Shown here piece by piece: positions 24,844 to 32,873 of a stretch of DNA of 49,110 nucleotides (position 1 is the first letter of the stretch; each line of letters opens with the position of its first letter). Source of the stretch: an uncultured Prochlorococcus sp. Lineage in GTDB: Bacteria > Cyanobacteriota > Cyanobacteriia > PCC-6307 > Cyanobiaceae. The position numbers and the translations under genes were made by a program. The DNA lies in assembly GCA_902590355.1 (NCBI GenBank), contig CACIWI010000006.1, positions 1 through 49,110 on the forward strand. The letters run 5' to 3'. Under the pieces are notes generated by a model, which saw nothing but the letters and a program-made list of their open reading frames with translations, did no database searches and had not been told where the DNA came from.

Positions 24844-24929
24844 ATATATAAAAAAGGGGATACTTTCAGCAGAAGATAAGATTATCTTCGCAATTGCAAA
24901 ATTATTTTTCCATAATAAAAATAAAACTC

Positions 24930-25115
24930 ATGAAACCGATTAACACCTCATGTGCCTTAATTTTAGGGACCCTAACTTTGTTTTCAATATCTAATGCGAA
25001 TGCAGGTGGCTGCAGTTCTTATCCTGAGAAGAAGGCAGAAATTGAATGCTTGTCTGATGATAAAAAATGTATAGATATGAAAGAAAAAGAATCACTATAC
25101 AAGGTTGAGGCCTAA
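24930..25115 (+). CDS. Small exported Cys protein, unknown
   Basis: A 61-residue protein from the ATG at 24930, with a clear signal peptide (cleavage after SNANA) and a short mature peptide with three Cys (GGCSSYPEKKAEIECLSDDKKCIDM). An upstream TTG at 24894 would add an implausible extension before the signal peptide. The stop codon directly abuts the ATG of the next gene, so both are co-translated. Confidence 0.7.
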   Translation: MKPINTSCALILGTLTLFSISNANAGGCSSYPEKKAEIECLSDDKKCIDMKEKESLYKVEA

Positions 25116-25418
25116 ATGTTTGATAATCTTGGAACTGCTTTAGTACAGGCATTAGGCTTTTTTGTCGTATTTGGTTTTTTTGTTTATCAAACTTTATTCG
25201 CAGATAGCAAACCCAAAAATTCAAAATTAAATACTAAAAAAACAAAGATTTCCGAAACAAAAGAATCAATTAAAAAGGAACCTAAAAAAGGGTTATTTAA
25301 CAGAAAATCTCAATCTGTTGAAGAGAATTTACCAGTCCAAAAAAAGGGATTATTTGGGAGAAAAAAAGAAGTTATCAAAGAAGAGATTAAACCAAATAAA
25401 AAAGGTTGGTTTAAATAA
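25116..25418 (+). CDS. Membrane-anchored protein with repeated KGLFxRK motif
   Basis: A 100-residue protein: N-terminal membrane helix (residues 9-27) and a basic cytoplasmic tail with three spaced motifs KGLFNRK, KGLFGRK and KGWFK. The spaced aromatic/basic motifs look like short linear binding elements. It starts immediately after the stop of the secreted Cys gene. No family recognised; the repeat design suggests a multivalent tether. Confidence 0.65.
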   Translation: MFDNLGTALVQALGFFVVFGFFVYQTLFADSKPKNSKLNTKKTKISETKESIKKEPKKGLFNRKSQSVEENLPVQKKGLFGRKKEVIKEEIKPNKKGWFK

Positions 25419-25504
25419 GTAAAGATACTTAAACTCATTTTTGATATCTTTTATACAAAAAATTTTTTTAGTAACTTTATAATTTATGGAAGTTAACATT
25501 AAAA

Positions 25505-25639
25505 ATGAACCATAGAGAAATTACAAAAAAATATAGTGAGTTACTCAACAAGGCTGAATATGCTAATGGCCGTAAGGAAGTTGTAGGTCTTCTAAAGAAA
25601 GCTGCCAAATTGAAATCTCAGATTGAAATCAATTATTAG
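25505..25639 (+). CDS. Small helical protein, unknown
   Basis: A 44-residue helix-rich ORF (ITKKYSELLNKAEYANGRKE, VVGLLKKAAKLKSQIE) with ATG at 25505. The frame is amphipathic and charged with no membrane segment. It is probably real given its regular composition, but unrecognised. Confidence 0.55.
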   Translation: MNHREITKKYSELLNKAEYANGRKEVVGLLKKAAKLKSQIEINY

Positions 25640-25723
25640 ATCTAAAATTAGTTTAATTCTAAATGTAAAAAATTTTTTTAAATAAGTTTTTACATGAGAT
25701 AATTTCCATATATTATTTTTATT

Positions 25724-25903
25724 ATGAATAAAAAAGGTTATACAACCGAAAGCGGTGGTAGACAAAATGGTTTCGCAATTGAACCAAAAATTAACCCCAT
25801 ATCTGAAGGCGAATCGAAGAAATCCATATTTTTATTTATTGGAATATTATTACCTTTTCTAATAGGCGGTTTTTATTATTTAAGGACTCTGAATATATTC
25901 TGA
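25724..25903 (+). CDS. psb34: Psb34-like (ssl1498-family) photosystem II-associated protein
   Basis: A 59-residue protein whose start GYTTESGGRQNGFAIEPK matches the conserved N-terminus of the ssl1498/Psb34 family (YTTExGGRLNxFAxEPK), followed by a C-terminal membrane helix (SIFLFIGILLPFLIGGFYYL). Psb34 is a one-helix protein that binds photosystem II assembly intermediates near the CP47 site used by high-light-inducible proteins. The spacing from motif to helix is as expected. Confidence 0.85.
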   Translation: MNKKGYTTESGGRQNGFAIEPKINPISEGESKKSIFLFIGILLPFLIGGFYYLRTLNIF

Positions 25904-25907
25904 TATT

Positions 25908-26087
25908 TTATAAGCCATTTTTAGTAATATATTCTTCTGAACTAACTATATCTTGCATTAAGCTATCTGATGAAGGATTAAATCCATTTTGCTCTAAAAA
26001 AGATTTAACCTTTTCAAATTTTTGCTGAATTTTTTTTGTATATGGAGTAGTCATCAAATAATCATCTTTTTCTGTTGAATAGTTCAT
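25908..26087 (-). CDS. Small soluble protein, unknown
   Basis: A 59-residue ORF, ATG at 26087, polar and helical (TPYTKKIQQKFEKVKSFLEQ, SDSLMQDIVSSEEYI). It ends 4 bases after the convergent psb34-like gene stop. No family recognised. Confidence 0.5.
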   Translation of the reverse strand: MNYSTEKDDYLMTTPYTKKIQQKFEKVKSFLEQNGFNPSSDSLMQDIVSSEEYITKNGL

Positions 26088-26223
26088 TTGATTAACGGAT
26101 TACTTTTATATTTAAATTTTGCAAAATATGCTAATGCTAGTGAAGTTATAAATATTACATAAATAATTTAATAGTAATAAATACTTATAAGTCGTTTTTG
26201 TGAGGTCGATATTGGTTGTTTTT

Positions 26224-26577
26224 TTAAAGAGTACTTATAGTAACTAGTTCCATTAAATCTCTGGACTGCAGATATTTTTGAAATACTTCAGAATAAAATG
26301 CTTTTTTAGCAGCAAATTTTGATTCGAATTCAATTACTAATCCTAACTGCCCTCCATCCCATTCATTTGAGGTTGATTCTTGTATTAAATCTCTTTTTAC
26401 TATTACTCCTCCCACAGATTTAATCCAAGGCAATACTGTCCTTATATATTCCAGGAATAAATCAGCATTTGGAATTGAAATTTTCTTAAGCCAATAGCTC
26501 TTTGTCATCAAATCAACATATTCTGGGTAGAATATAGCACATGGAGGTAAGTATTTATCCTTAGCTATATACTCCAA
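26224..26577 (-). CDS. DUF1330-like ferredoxin-fold protein
   Basis: A 117-residue protein whose core (NADLFLEYIRTVLPWIKSVGG, GQLGLVIEFESKFAAKKAFYSEVFQKYLQSRD) has the beta-alpha-beta arrangement of a dimeric alpha-beta barrel, like DUF1330 proteins. No catalytic residues are evident. It starts 10 bases from the divergent fibrillin gene, so the promoters overlap. Confidence 0.6.
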   Translation of the reverse strand: MEYIAKDKYLPPCAIFYPEYVDLMTKSYWLKKISIPNADLFLEYIRTVLPWIKSVGGVIVKRDLIQESTSNEWDGGQLGLVIEFESKFAAKKAFYSEVFQKYLQSRDLMELVTISTL

Positions 26578-26587
26578 CGTTTATTAA

Positions 26588-27130
26588 ATGGAAACCGAAA
26601 ATGATTTATTAAATTTACTTCTTAAATCTCCAAATTCAGAGAGTATTCGTAATTTTGCCGAACAACTTGAAATTGATCATAATTTTTCCTTTACCAAAGA
26701 TAGAAATGATTTGCAGGGTGTTTGGGAGCTTAGGTGGAGTAGTTCTAATAGCCCTTTTTTAAAATATTCTCCTTTTATTGATAACCTTCAAATTCTTGAT
26801 CCCTTAAATTTAAATGGTCTAAATTTACTTAAACCTAGAGGAATAAAATCAATTATTGGTACTGGCATTTTAATAAGACTTAATTACATAAATGAAAAAA
26901 AAATTGGGGTCAAATTTACACATGCCGGTGTTATTGGTCCTAAATTTGGAAGAAAAAATATAAAGGCTATGAAAGAAATAAATAATGAACAATTAGGGTG
27001 GTTAGAGATAACTTATTTAAGCAATAAGCTTAGAATCTGTAGAGGTGATAAAGGAACTTTATTTGTTTTAAGAAAAATAAATTCACCGACTTTATTCAAT
27101 AATTTCAAGGAATTTATTAAAATCTATTAA
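26588..27130 (+). CDS. Short PAP/fibrillin-family protein
   Basis: A 180-residue fibrillin-like protein: DLQGVWELRWSSSNSPFLKY near residue 41 (the first barrel strand motif), FTHAGVIGPKFG in the middle and YLSNKLRICRGDKGTLFVLRK as closing strand. Probably lipid- or quinone-binding. It is shorter than the paralogue at 23382-24152 and lacks its central insertion. Starts back-to-back with the DUF1330-like gene. Confidence 0.8.
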   Translation: METENDLLNLLLKSPNSESIRNFAEQLEIDHNFSFTKDRNDLQGVWELRWSSSNSPFLKYSPFIDNLQILDPLNLNGLNLLKPRGIKSIIGTGILIRLNYINEKKIGVKFTHAGVIGPKFGRKNIKAMKEINNEQLGWLEITYLSNKLRICRGDKGTLFVLRKINSPTLFNNFKEFIKIY

Positions 27131-27139
27131 AAATAGAAA

Positions 27140-27433
27140 TTAATTCTTTATCCAAATAGACTTTAATACGAAATAAATTGGTAAATATTTAAATGATTCT
27201 TTAGGTATTTCATAACTTAAGAATTTTAGTGCTTCTTCTAACCAGTAACCAATATCAAATCCTAAAAGAATTTTTTCTACAACAAACCAAAATTCTTTAT
27301 CAAATATAATTCTGAAGTTTAAATAAACATATTCCCAATGAAAGGTATTCCAATATTGGGTTAAAAATGAGGATAAAATAAGCCATAGTGATATAAATAG
27401 AAAACTTTTAAGAAATTTATAAAATTTTTTCAT
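27140..27433 (-). CDS. Small membrane protein, unknown
   Basis: A 97-residue protein with one N-terminal membrane helix (residues 8-25) and a C-terminal hydrophobic stretch; Trp- and Phe-rich between. It ends 9 bases from the converging fibrillin gene. No family recognised. Confidence 0.5.
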   Translation of the reverse strand: MKKFYKFLKSFLFISLWLILSSFLTQYWNTFHWEYVYLNFRIIFDKEFWFVVEKILLGFDIGYWLEEALKFLSYEIPKESFKYLPIYFVLKSIWIKN

Positions 27434-27564
27434 ATACCAGCAGCTGTCTTATTTAATTTCAAATATCCCTTAATATTATTTGGATCAAATTTTATTTCTA
27501 TTAAATATATTCAAAAAGATATAAAAATATTGTGAAAATAGTAAATTTTCGTGGCATTAATAAT

Positions 27565-27690
27565 CTATTCTTCTTTTTTTAGATTCTGTGCCTTTAGATT
27601 TTTATTCTTAAGAAAAAATCCTAAAAACAGAAAAGCAGAATATATTAGTAAGCTTATGCCAAAAATTAAAACTATCTTTGAAATATCCAT
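27565..27690 (-). CDS. Very small membrane protein, unknown
   Basis: A 41-residue ORF with one membrane helix (VLIFGISLLIYSAFLFLGFF) followed by a basic tail (KNKNLKAQNLKKEE), ATG at 27690. It is preferred over a 64-aa plus-strand ORF across the same bases, which begins at GTG and has a scrambled composition. Confidence 0.5.
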   Translation of the reverse strand: MDISKIVLIFGISLLIYSAFLFLGFFLKNKNLKAQNLKKEE

Positions 27691-27808
27691 AAATGATTTT
27701 TTTTTAAAATTACAGCAATTTTTTGCAAAGTTTTATCTTTGGTAATGATTTTTCATTTATCACGATAACGAGCTTCAATTATTAAGCTAATAATACTATT
27801 TAAATCAT

Positions 27809-28213
27809 ATGCAAGTAGCTTTTGCCTGGAGCCTTTGTCTATCAGTTGGGGTTGTTTTATTATCAATTATTCCATTAACTATAGGGAGAGTTAAAGCGGG
27901 ATATTCTGTTGAAAATATGTCTGCTCCAAGGGCTTTATTCGATGAATTACCTTCTTTTGGAAAAAGAGCAGTTTGGTGTCATCAAAATTGTTGGGAAAGT
28001 ATTTCTCTACATGCACCCGCATGTCTTCTTTGTTTGATTAGTTTAACTGACTCTAATATTGCAATAATTGCAGCATTGATTCATCCTATTTTTCGTTTTT
28101 TATATATTGGTGCATATATATTTAATATCCCCACAGCTAGGGGTTTAATGTGGGCCTCAGGAATTTTTACAACACTTTTGCTTTATAAAGAGGGCTTAAC
28201 TAAATTGATATAA
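27809..28213 (+). CDS. MAPEG-family membrane protein
   Basis: A 134-residue protein with four membrane helices and the MAPEG-type central motif KRAVWCHQNCWESISLHAPA (about residues 52-71), where the family has RAxxxHxNxxE. Eukaryotic MAPEG enzymes use glutathione on lipophilic substrates; bacterial members are poorly characterised. It ends 5 bases from the converging Mrr-type nuclease gene. Confidence 0.85.
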   Translation: MQVAFAWSLCLSVGVVLLSIIPLTIGRVKAGYSVENMSAPRALFDELPSFGKRAVWCHQNCWESISLHAPACLLCLISLTDSNIAIIAALIHPIFRFLYIGAYIFNIPTARGLMWASGIFTTLLLYKEGLTKLI

Positions 28214-28218
28214 ACTTT

Positions 28219-29088
28219 TTAAAAAATAAATTTTTCTAAATCTTTTAATTGATATTCATTGATTAGTTCCACTTTATTTGATTTTGCTAGTTGATGAGCA
28301 GACTTTGTAAAGCCAGATTTTGAGACTATTATTGCATGTGTACCTTTCCAAAATAATTTACCAGCTGAAATTTCCTGAACTGCTTTATTTCCAATGGCTT
28401 TTTCATGATCTTTGCATTGTATACATATTCGCAAATCATTTATTGACGCAATTAAGTCAACCCCTTGATCTCCTGTAATAGGGGTTTCTTTTACTTCCCA
28501 GCCATTTTGTTTGAGAATTTCCATACAATGATTTTCAAATCTAATACCTTTTTTGTAGTTTCCCTTTTTTTTACTTGAGTAGCTTTTTTCTATTAGGTTT
28601 AAGCATGATTTCTCAATTTGACTTGCTATGAAAACAAACCAATCTTCAGTCTCGAGCTTTCTAATAGATCCAATTATCTCATCATCAATAGTAGGATTTT
28701 CATTACAATAGGATCTCCAATTTTCGAAAAATAATTCCGTACTTCCAAATTCTTTTAAAATTACTTTTTCATAGAAGTATGGTATACCCTCTTTAAATCG
28801 CTTAGATCCATTAAATATATTTTTCTCAATGGCTTTTTCATCAAGAGGTGGATTGCCAATCCATTTTTTATAATCCTCGTTACCGTAAGCATCTATCTCC
28901 CTTAATCTGATCCTCTCCTCTAACAAATTGTATTTGTTATCGTCAATTAATTTATTAATTGTTTGAATAAAGAAATTGGAATTTAAGGCATTTTTTAATT
29001 TTAACTTTTTCTTCTTAATTTGATAATCTCTTACAATTATAAAAATTAAAAAAATGATAAAAATAATTAAAATAAAAAAATTTTTCAT
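28219..29088 (-). CDS. Membrane-anchored Mrr-type restriction endonuclease-like protein
   Basis: A 289-residue protein from the ATG at 29088. It starts with a hydrophobic anchor (NFFILIIFIIFLIFIIV), then a helical region, and a C-terminal Mrr-type catalytic domain: FENHCMEILKQNGW (Glu), ITGDQGVDLIA (Asp) and ICIQCKDH (QxK), followed by the SKSGFTKSAHQLA segment usual in Mrr_cat. The E-D-QxK set makes it a likely active DNase of the PD-(D/E)XK fold. A longer start (29142) overlaps the upstream gene and is less likely. The upstream 83-aa gene ends 19 bases before. Confidence 0.83.
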   Translation of the reverse strand: MKNFFILIIFIIFLIFIIVRDYQIKKKKLKLKNALNSNFFIQTINKLIDDNKYNLLEERIRLREIDAYGNEDYKKWIGNPPLDEKAIEKNIFNGSKRFKEGIPYFYEKVILKEFGSTELFFENWRSYCNENPTIDDEIIGSIRKLETEDWFVFIASQIEKSCLNLIEKSYSSKKKGNYKKGIRFENHCMEILKQNGWEVKETPITGDQGVDLIASINDLRICIQCKDHEKAIGNKAVQEISAGKLFWKGTHAIIVSKSGFTKSAHQLAKSNKVELINEYQLKDLEKFIF

Positions 29089-29107
29089 TAAAGATTTTAT
29101 TTTCCTT

Positions 29108-29359
29108 CTAAAAAGTTTTTGTTTTCCTAATAACAAAATCATTTTTTGTTATTACTGAAGATTCATTTACTTCAAACCCATTAATTGCTGATATTTCTCC
29201 TTTTATGCCTTCTAATGTTAATTGCTCGATAATGCCTTTTATTACTTCATCCTCGACCAATTTTCTATCAATTCTTTCAGGTGTAATATCTGTAAGCCAT
29301 TTTGAGGTCTTTTTTTTTACAACCTCTGTAGGGTTAGTTATTTTTAAGTAAATAGCCAT
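29108..29359 (-). CDS. Small soluble protein upstream of Mrr-type gene, unknown
   Basis: An 83-residue protein of alpha/beta composition (TPERIDRKLVEDEVIKGIIE, GEISAINGFEVNESSVI). It directly precedes the membrane-anchored nuclease in the same orientation (19 bases) and may be co-expressed with it. No family recognised; an antitoxin-like or regulatory partner role is possible but has no sequence support. Confidence 0.55.
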   Translation of the reverse strand: MAIYLKITNPTEVVKKKTSKWLTDITPERIDRKLVEDEVIKGIIEQLTLEGIKGEISAINGFEVNESSVITKNDFVIRKTKTF

Positions 29360-29399
29360 TTTTTAAGTAATTCAGTTGAATTATAAGCAATAAATCTTC

Positions 29400-29597
29400 T
29401 TAACTTTTATTATTGTCATTGCTTTCCCACTCAAGAAATTGAAAAACAAAAATTGCAAAGATAGAGAAAAATACTATAAACAACCCTAACCACCCTATAA
29501 ATTTGTGCTCTGTAAAAAGATTTGTAAGCATTGATTTTTCTTGATATCTTGATTCCATTTCATATTGATAAGAATCAATAACTTGAAATATATTCAT
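29400..29597 (-). CDS. Small membrane protein, unknown
   Basis: A 65-residue protein with one membrane helix (FIGWLGLFIVFFSIFAIFVF, about residues 33-52) between polar ends. It is 40 bases upstream of the 83-aa gene on the same strand, so these genes may form one transcript ending with the nuclease. Confidence 0.5.
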   Translation of the reverse strand: MNIFQVIDSYQYEMESRYQEKSMLTNLFTEHKFIGWLGLFIVFFSIFAIFVFQFLEWESNDNNKS

Positions 29598-29639
29598 AAT
29601 TAGGAAATTAATAAATCGTTCAATTGGCGGATAATAATT

Positions 29640-30059
29640 TCAACCATTTAATTTACTAAAGGCTTCCGATAGGAAATCTGGCCTTTTTCTTATTATAGAA
29701 AAATTCATTTTATTTATTAAGACTAAATTGACTTCAGCAATGGTTAAGATTTCATTCTTCTTGTTATAAAATTTTGATATTATATTAATCCTAGGACTTT
29801 TATCAATATTGAATTCGCTCTCGATTAATATTTTTTCACCAAGAAATAAAGGAGATTTATATTTTATTGAAGTATTGATTAAAGGTAAATCTAAGCCATT
29901 TTTAGTTAGTTCGAAATAACTTATACCTACTTCTGAAAGTGCATTTATTCGGCTTTCTTCAAGCCAATTAAAATATTTACCGTGCCACATTACGCCTGCA
30001 TGATCTGCATGTTGAGGTAAAACAATTTTTTCTATTTTCCAAATTGGTTTTGAGTTCAT
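29640..30059 (-). CDS. Hotdog-fold acyl-CoA thioesterase
   Basis: A 139-residue 4-hydroxybenzoyl-CoA-thioesterase-like protein. The family motif occurs as QHADHAGVMWHGKYFNWLEESR (catalytic Asp in the DHAG stretch), followed by LPLINTSIKYKSPLFLGEKI. In cyanobacteria relatives hydrolyse 1,4-dihydroxy-2-naphthoyl-CoA for phylloquinone synthesis, which is a plausible role here; other acyl-CoA substrates are possible. Full length for the family. Confidence 0.85.
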   Translation of the reverse strand: MNSKPIWKIEKIVLPQHADHAGVMWHGKYFNWLEESRINALSEVGISYFELTKNGLDLPLINTSIKYKSPLFLGEKILIESEFNIDKSPRINIISKFYNKKNEILTIAEVNLVLINKMNFSIIRKRPDFLSEAFSKLNG

Positions 30060-30164
30060 CTTTTATTTAAAAAATATTTTTATTCAATGAAAAAACTTAT
30101 TTTGATATTGTAGATTAATTTTGTTTATTAACATAAGAATCATCAAAACTATATTTATAAAGTT

Positions 30165-30401
30165 ATGTTTAATCGTAAAAAAAGAAGTAGAAAAATGAAG
30201 AAGATTTTTCAATGGGAAGAATATTTAAATTGGAAAAATATGTCAAAGGAACAGAAATTAAATTTCAAGAGGGCGTGCTTATTCCCCTTTCTCGTCTATA
30301 TGGTTTATGTTTTTCTTAATCAGTACTCCTTGGCAATTCTTTTGTTACTAGGTCTTTATTTTTTAATTAGATTTAAAAATAGAAATAAGTTGGGAAGATG
30401 A
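30165..30401 (+). CDS. Small basic membrane protein, unknown
   Basis: A 78-residue protein with a very basic N-terminus, a helix WEEYLNWKNMSKEQKLNFKR, and two adjacent membrane segments (about residues 42-72). An internal ATG at 30195 gives a more conventional start without the RKKRSR stretch. No family recognised. Confidence 0.5.
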   Translation: MFNRKKRSRKMKKIFQWEEYLNWKNMSKEQKLNFKRACLFPFLVYMVYVFLNQYSLAILLLLGLYFLIRFKNRNKLGR

Positions 30402-30502
30402 TTATTTTTTGATTTTGATTTATATAGATTTGTTTTAAAATTCTCTAGTTTTTCTAATTAACTCTATTGGCATATAACAATAGTATTAGATAAATTTTTT
30501 TT

Positions 30503-30739
30503 ATGAAAAGAATTGTTTTGTTTTTATTTGTATTAGTTTTTTCAATATTTTCTAGTGCGAATAATTTATTAGCAAAAGAAATTGAAAATAACATTAAAGA
30601 TAATATTTCTAATGAAATTGAAGAAATTAAGCCTGATAATAAAAAAACTAATATTTCTAATTCTTCGGTAGAAGATATATTTGGTGATGAACAAACATTT
30701 CCATTCGTTGCAGGTTTAGGGAAAAATGCAGCCCATTGA
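30503..30739 (+). CDS. Small exported protein with conserved-looking C-terminus
   Basis: A 78-residue protein with a signal peptide (cleavage near LLAKE), an Asn/Lys/Glu-rich low-complexity middle and a distinct ending VEDIFGDEQTFPFVAGLGKNAAH. The tail looks constrained compared with the middle, and I recall similar endings in picocyanobacterial proteins, so it may be the functional element. Role unknown. Confidence 0.6.
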   Translation: MKRIVLFLFVLVFSIFSSANNLLAKEIENNIKDNISNEIEEIKPDNKKTNISNSSVEDIFGDEQTFPFVAGLGKNAAH

Positions 30740-30784
30740 TATCAACGTTATTGATAATTTAGAAAATGATTTTTTTTAATATTA

Positions 30785-30949
30785 ATGAAAGGTCTTAGGG
30801 TCCTAGAACTTTCTGAAGCACTTAATGTGGATATCTCCGACTTATTAGCTGTTTGTGCAATTCTAAAAATAAAAGCCACATCTAGATTAAGCATGCTTTC
30901 ATTTGAAGAATGTAAAAAGATAACTGATTTCTATGAAAATAAAAATTAA
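30785..30949 (+). CDS. IF2-N-like small protein
   Basis: A 54-residue ORF, ATG at 30785, whose sequence RVLELSEALNVDISDLLAVCAILKIKATSRLSMLSFEECKKI follows the pattern of the IF-2 N-terminal subdomain (RVxELAxxLxxxxxxLLxxxxxLGxxxxSxxSxLxxEE). The motif is found alone in some small cyanobacterial proteins. Possible role in nucleic-acid or ribosome binding is inferred from the fold. It follows the exported protein gene by 45 bases. Confidence 0.7.
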   Translation: MKGLRVLELSEALNVDISDLLAVCAILKIKATSRLSMLSFEECKKITDFYENKN

Positions 30950-30972
30950 ATTTTTTTTTATTAATTATTTTA

Positions 30973-31236
30973 TTATTTAATTTCTTTAATTTCTTTAATC
31001 ATTGATACTAAAGTTGAATGAATTTCTTCTTCAGATATTTCATTTTTAAAATTGATAATTGCTGATTGGCCATCGTAGTTGATTTTTATATAACTATTAT
31101 TAATTTCTTCCATATAAGCATTTTCAAATCTTGATATCTTCCCATAATGAATAAGATATTTGTGCACTGAATCTATGTGATCATTGTTCATGTGATCACA
31201 TACTCTTTTACTTGTTTCTTTACTAATAATTTTCAT
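30973..31236 (-). CDS. DUF2470-family protein
   Basis: An 87-residue protein with the DUF2470 pattern: SKRVCDHMNNDHIDSVHKYL (HxNxDH near the N-terminus) and a C-terminal helix pair. The same domain closes HugZ-type haem-iron utilisation proteins and occurs alone in cyanobacteria, where a haem- or tetrapyrrole-related role has been suggested. The upstream neighbour on this strand, the tRNA-dihydrouridine synthase, ends 27 bases before its start. Confidence 0.78.
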   Translation of the reverse strand: MKIISKETSKRVCDHMNNDHIDSVHKYLIHYGKISRFENAYMEEINNSYIKINYDGQSAIINFKNEISEEEIHSTLVSMIKEIKEIK

Positions 31237-31263
31237 TTAAAAAATAAATTTATTTTAAGCTAA

Positions 31264-32262
31264 TCAATTTTTTTCATTATTCAAAGTTTTAATCATTTTA
31301 ATTATTAAATTTTTAACTTCATTTTTATCAACAGCTCTAACCAAGTTATTTCTCAAATTTGATGCTCCTTTAAAGTCTTTGCATGTCCATGAGATATGTT
31401 TCCTTGCTATTAGCAATCCGTGATCACCTTTTTCTTTCATTAATTCATCAAGATGCTCAATAATTAAATATAGTTTTTCTTCTGTGTTTGGTTCTTTAAA
31501 ATTTTTATTTTCTCTAAGGGCAAAATCTATTTCTCCTATTTTCCATGGGGATCCTAAAATTCCTCGACCAATCATTACACCATCAGCGTTTGTTTTTTTT
31601 AAACAATTAAGAGCGTCATCTGGATTTTTGATATCTCCATTAGCAATTACTGGAATTTCCAACAACTTTTTAAGTCTCCCGATCATTTCCCAATCTGACT
31701 TGCCGGAAAACCCCTGTTTTCTGGTTCTTCCATGAAGTGTAATCATAGTTGCTCCCGCATCTTGAAGTTTAAATAAGAAATCCTCTATATTTTCTTCTTT
31801 ACTATCCCATCCGAGTCGTGTTTTTACTGTAACTGGAATTTTGACAGCTTTTACGACATTTTTGACTAATTCTATAGCAAGTTTTCGGTCTTTAATTAAA
31901 GCACTGCCTCCACCTTTCTTTGCAATTTTTTTAACTGGACATCCCATATTTATATCAATTAAGAAAGCTCCAGAGTCCTCAGCTTGTTTCGCAGCTTCAG
32001 AAACAGCATATGGCCTATTATCAAATATTTGTACTCCAATTGGACCTTCTTCTAAATCTATTTGATTGATTTTTTGTGTGCCATATCCTTTTTTAAGACT
32101 TGTGGCATTTATCATTTCTGTAAAAAGTAAAGAGTTTGGAGCCCATTTTCGTACAAGTCGTCTAAAAATGTTATCTGTAACTCCTGCTAATGGCGATAGC
32201 ATTACCTTACTCGTAATTATCCTGTTAACTCCCCTTCCTTTTAGTTTTATATTTGAAGACAT
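31264..32262 (-). CDS. tRNA-dihydrouridine synthase (DusB-like)
   Basis: A 332-residue flavoprotein of the Dus family. Visible motifs: LSPLAGVTDNIFRRL near the N-terminus, FTEMINATSLKKG, the catalytic cysteine in INMGCPVKKIAKKGGGSAL (Cys108) and the FMN-phosphate region IPVIANGDI...GVMIGRGILGSPW. It reduces selected uridines to dihydrouridine in tRNA with NADPH. Length is typical. No neighbour is functionally linked except the adjacent DUF2470 gene downstream. Confidence 0.93.
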   Translation of the reverse strand: MSSNIKLKGRGVNRIITSKVMLSPLAGVTDNIFRRLVRKWAPNSLLFTEMINATSLKKGYGTQKINQIDLEEGPIGVQIFDNRPYAVSEAAKQAEDSGAFLIDINMGCPVKKIAKKGGGSALIKDRKLAIELVKNVVKAVKIPVTVKTRLGWDSKEENIEDFLFKLQDAGATMITLHGRTRKQGFSGKSDWEMIGRLKKLLEIPVIANGDIKNPDDALNCLKKTNADGVMIGRGILGSPWKIGEIDFALRENKNFKEPNTEEKLYLIIEHLDELMKEKGDHGLLIARKHISWTCKDFKGASNLRNNLVRAVDKNEVKNLIIKMIKTLNNEKN

Positions 32263-32433
32263 ATAATTTTAAATTTATTTTATCTTTGTTTATTATAAAT
32301 TCAGATATTGAGATGATTTTATTTTTTCTATTTATTTCTTAATTTATAATAAGTGCTTTTACTTAAATAAGCCTAATTGATTACTTTTTTTGCTAGTTTA
32401 TGTTGAGTTGAAATTTAAAAGGGAAATTTTTTC

Positions 32434-32826
32434 TTGTTTATATTAGTATCTATTTTTCTTCCAATAATTATTTTTATTGCGCCAATAAATGTAAATGCTA
32501 TGCAAGGTAATTTAGATTTATCAAGTGCTCAAACTTCTGTTGGGAAAAGATTTGCTAAAGTTTTTTGTGATGCTAAGAGGGAAGGTTTAGATTCTGATTT
32601 TGCTAGTGAATATGCTTTGAATAATACATATCTGAAATTTGTAGCATTTCCAGATGACGACGAATATTTGGCTGATTTATGGAATTTCACCCATAATAAT
32701 ATATTAGATAATTGTGGTGAATTTGTAGATATAAATGATTTAAAAGACCTAGAGATTTTTTTTAAAGAAGAAGGTTTAATTGCATCAAATAGGGAACTCT
32801 ATTTACCAACTTTTGAGAATAATTAG
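32434..32826 (+). CDS. Exported protein, unknown
   Basis: A 130-residue protein with a TTG start at 32434, preceded by AAGGGAAA, and a strong signal peptide (cleavage after VNAMQ region). The mature part has TSVGKRFAKVFCDAKREGLDSDFASEYALNNTYL and a C-terminal acidic half with a second Cys. The pattern resembles a cyanobacterial exported family I cannot name. Confidence 0.65.
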   Translation: MFILVSIFLPIIIFIAPINVNAMQGNLDLSSAQTSVGKRFAKVFCDAKREGLDSDFASEYALNNTYLKFVAFPDDDEYLADLWNFTHNNILDNCGEFVDINDLKDLEIFFKEEGLIASNRELYLPTFENN

Positions 32827-32873
32827 ATTAAATTTTTAGCATGTACTAAAATATAAATAGAATATGAAATTTT

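Noticed and set aside
27551-27745. 64-aa plus-strand ORF with GTG start
   Set aside because: It overlaps the minus-strand 41-aa membrane ORF; composition is irregular (Phe/Arg/Cys mix) and looks like the complement of the real helix.
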